A DNA stretch of 26,366 nucleotides from Bacillota bacterium (lineage in GTDB: Bacteria; Bacillota; UBA4882; UBA8346): contig JAEVYU010000083.1 in assembly GCA_023392595.1 (NCBI GenBank), positions 1-26,366 on the forward strand, in the 5' to 3' direction. The position numbers were made by a program, and so were the translations under genes. Below, piece by piece: positions 24,801 through 26,366 of the stretch. Position 1 is the stretch's first letter. Each line of letters begins with the position of its first letter. Under the pieces are notes generated by a model. The model was not told the origin of the DNA. It was given only the letters and a program-made list of their open reading frames with translations, and did not search any database.

Positions 24801-25967
24801 TTAAAAAGACCGGGTTAAAATGTTTTTCACATCCTGATCGGAAAGGGGCGCCGGATCAACTTCAAACAGTCCGCCCATGGTCTCTCTGGCATTCTTGACA
24901 TATTTGTCGATTTCCTCGATCTTAATGCCGTAATCCGACATCTTAAGGGAGGCGACTCCGCATCCCTGCTGTAATTTCACCAATGCATCCACAAAATCCA
25001 TTGGTTCTTTGGCTTCCGAAAAACCGAGTGCTTTTGCCATATCAACCATTCGCCCCTTACAGGCGTCCCTACCGGCGAAGTGTGTATAATAGGCCTTGCT
25101 AATCATGATTAAGCCCGCCCCGTGCGGAAGTTCAGGATGAAAGGCGCTGAGCGCGTGTTCTATCGAATGTTCCGATGTGCAACCCGAAGTTGATTCTACA
25201 ATGCCTGAAAAAGTATTGGCCAGGGCTACATGGGCTCTTGCTTCCTCATTCGAACCATCCCTTACAGCGGTCGCCAGATTTTTTCCGATCAATTCAATAC
25301 TTTTCAGAGCATATAAGTCACTCATGGAATTGGCATATTTATTGATATATCCTTCCGTGCTGTGAAATAGAGCATCAAATCCCTGGTAGGCCGTTAAATG
25401 CGGGGGCACTGTCATCATTAATTCCGGATCGACAATGGAAAGTACCGGAAAGGTCCCTTCATATCCAAAACCGATTTTTTCATGGGTTACTTCATTGGTA
25501 ATAACGGTCCAAGGGTCTGCCTCCGTGCCTGTTCCCGCCGTGGTAGTTATGGCGACAATGGGTAGGGGACGGTTTTTTACGGATTGAGCTTTACCGGTGC
25601 CTCCGTTGATATAATCCCAGTAGTCTCCCGGGTTGGTTGCCATTACAGCAATACTTTTCGCTGAATCAATACTGCTACCCCCGCCCAGGCCGATGACAAA
25701 GTCGCATCCCGTCTCCCTGACAATCTTTGCACCCTCCATGACATGGGTTTTAATCGGATTGGCCATAACTTTATCAAATAAAAAATATTCTACATTTGAT
25801 TTTCTAAGCTGTTCTTCCAAACTGTCCAGATAACCGTATTTTTTTACGGAAGTTCCTGCGCTGGTAACAATCAAAGCCTTTTTACCCGGCAACGGCTGCA
25901 GGTGCAAACTTTTCAGCTGTCCTTTACCAAATAAAATTTTTGTCGGCATATAATAATTAAAATTCAT
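24801..25967 (-). CDS. Iron-containing alcohol dehydrogenase (group III)
   Basis: A 388-residue NAD(P)-dependent dehydrogenase that interconverts alcohols and aldehydes. The dinucleotide site shows GGGSSIDSAKS (95-105) and TTTAGTGTEADPW (141-153). Metal ligands by family position are D198 and H202 in GFDALFHSTEGY, then H267 and H282 in SEHSIEHALSAF and ELPHGAGL. Start MNFNYYMPTKILFGKG follows AAAGGAGG, and the length is normal. Butanol, propanediol or lactaldehyde reductases all share this fold; the substrate cannot be named. It is monocistronic, with a strong terminator and a MerR-type promoter (26030-26060), suggesting induction by aldehydes or electrophiles. No regulator gene is in the window. 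Confidence 0.92.
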   Translation of the reverse strand: MNFNYYMPTKILFGKGQLKSLHLQPLPGKKALIVTSAGTSVKKYGYLDSLEEQLRKSNVEYFLFDKVMANPIKTHVMEGAKIVRETGCDFVIGLGGGSSIDSAKSIAVMATNPGDYWDYINGGTGKAQSVKNRPLPIVAITTTAGTGTEADPWTVITNEVTHEKIGFGYEGTFPVLSIVDPELMMTVPPHLTAYQGFDALFHSTEGYINKYANSMSDLYALKSIELIGKNLATAVRDGSNEEARAHVALANTFSGIVESTSGCTSEHSIEHALSAFHPELPHGAGLIMISKAYYTHFAGRDACKGRMVDMAKALGFSEAKEPMDFVDALVKLQQGCGVASLKMSDYGIKIEEIDKYVKNARETMGGLFEVDPAPLSDQDVKNILTRSF

Positions 25968-26029
25968 ATGGATTTCCTCCTTTATTTTTCATTCCTAGTT
26001 TCCTGAGGGAATCGTTGATGATCCATTTT

Positions 26030-26060
26030 ATTCTACACCTTTGAGTTAACTCGAAGTCAA
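26030..26060 (-). promoter_or_regulatory. MerR-type promoter of the alcohol dehydrogenase gene
   Basis: TTGACT (26055-26060) and TAGAAT (26030-26035) are separated by 19 bases, too long for normal recognition but typical of promoters opened by MerR-family activators. The spacer contains the perfect palindrome GAGTTAACTC (26043-26052), two bases from the -35 and seven from the -10. The same spacing and core occur in NmlR/AdhR-type aldehyde-responsive promoters. Confidence 0.7.
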
Positions 26061-26139
26061 ATAAATTCGAAAATCATCGATTTTACGATGAGTTGAAAAA
26101 AAAAGAACCCTGAATCAATTTTGGTTATTTGTTTTCCTA
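26061..26139. other. Spacer between two divergent promoters
   Basis: AT-rich, no gene. It includes AAAATC-ATC-GATTTT (26080-26094) and overlapping CATCG/CGATG repeats. It separates the two MerR-type promoters, whose -35 boxes are 80 bases apart. Confidence 0.4.
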
Positions 26140-26170
26140 TTGACCCGGAGTATACTCTACGGTATAAATA
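26140..26170 (+). promoter_or_regulatory. Second MerR-type promoter, divergent from the dehydrogenase
   Basis: TTGACC (26140-26145), two bases, the perfect palindrome GAGTATACTC (26148-26157), seven bases, then TAAATA (26165-26170): a 19-base spacer with the same geometry as the promoter at 26030-26060. A normal 17-base reading to TATAAA (26163-26168) is also possible. It points toward the insertion sequence starting at 26245; no gene start is visible between them. Confidence 0.6.
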
Positions 26171-26240
26171 AAAGTGATTGATTATAAACAATCAACGGAC
26201 TCACTAAGCTTGATACAAGAAGCCCATCCACCGGAAATTA
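26171..26240 (+). other. Leader between the second promoter and the insertion sequence
   Basis: No start codon with a ribosome binding site is present. A small hairpin TTGATT-ATAAAC-AATCAA (26178-26195) is the only structure. The gene once served by the promoter probably lies beyond the insertion. Confidence 0.4.
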
Positions 26241-26366
26241 CTAGGGAACCACTGATTAAAACAGAACAATTCAAGGGATATCCTGGAACATAACTAGGAG
26301 ATATCGTATAATAAAGGTAACAAAATCAAGGAGAACTCCATGAAACAACAAACTTTCAGCGATATG
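26241..26366 (+). mobile_element. Left end of an IS5-like insertion sequence
   Basis: CTAG (26241-26244) fits the YTAR target of IS5-family elements. It is followed by GGAACCACTGATTAAAAC, which resembles the terminal inverted repeats of that family. A transposase start follows 95 bases later. The element runs off the window, so the right end and target duplication cannot be seen. Confidence 0.55.
26340..26366 (+). CDS. IS5-family transposase, N-terminus only (partial)
   Basis: ATG at 26340 with AAGGAGA (26328-26334) five bases upstream opens a frame reading MKQQTFSDM to the window edge. This start is typical of a group of IS5-family DDE transposases (MKQQTFSD...). Only nine residues are visible, so the call rests on that short match plus the upstream terminal-repeat-like sequence. 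Confidence 0.55.

Overview
The window looks like chromosomal DNA of a spore-forming Bacillota (Firmicute) that also has an outer membrane. The clues are a Spo0E-like phosphatase (1775-1993), strong GGAGG-type ribosome binding sites with frequent TTG/GTG starts, and an OstA/LptD-like outer-membrane protein with a signal peptide and a C-terminal aromatic residue (6556-8148). Diderm, sporulating lineages such as Limnochordia/Hydrogenispora-like bacteria, Halanaerobiia or Negativicutes fit; I infer the lineage and cannot prove it.

Layout. 1-2000: a decaying minus-strand cluster. It holds an XRE-type regulator cut by an in-frame amber codon, a previously hidden ~95-residue gene with one frameshift, and a 49-residue cysteine-rich micro-protein. 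The Spo0E-like gene follows on the plus strand. 2122-5116 (minus): three genes of the 2-hydroxyacyl-CoA dehydratase activase world (two DUF2229-like proteins and one ASKHA ATPase), probably one operon with an uncharacterised reductive role. 5436-6233 (minus): larE, with its own good promoter. 6556-8889: convergent envelope genes (OstA/LptD-like, and a YajG-like secreted protein). 9215-16432 (minus): a hexuronate catabolic block, araC-type regulator - uxaC - uxaB - uxaA - kdgK - kdgA, enough to take galacturonate to pyruvate and glyceraldehyde-3-phosphate. A very long hairpin lies downstream of it. 16747-17991: DEAD-box helicase. 18025-19407 (minus): MATE transporter. 19464-20278: a fused relic of three broken genes (ABC solute-binding protein, ABC ATPase, glycerophosphodiester phosphodiesterase). 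20279-24675 (minus): sbcD-sbcC. 24801-25967 (minus): iron-containing alcohol dehydrogenase. 25968-26366: two divergent promoters of identical MerR-type geometry, then the left end of an IS5-like insertion sequence whose transposase runs off the window.

How the genes work together. The uronate block is a complete isomerase-reductase-dehydratase-kinase-aldolase route, next to a regulator that probably controls it; no transporter or pectinase is present. sbcDC has its own promoter and ATGA coupling. The alcohol dehydrogenase promoter has a 19-base spacer around a perfect palindrome, as in aldehyde- or electrophile-sensing MerR-family regulons, and a twin promoter points away from it straight into the insertion sequence. 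The most novel candidates are the split activase operon, the paired MerR-type promoters, the triple-gene relic, and the hidden frameshifted gene with the Cys-rich micro-protein. No tRNA, rRNA, CRISPR array or replication origin was seen.
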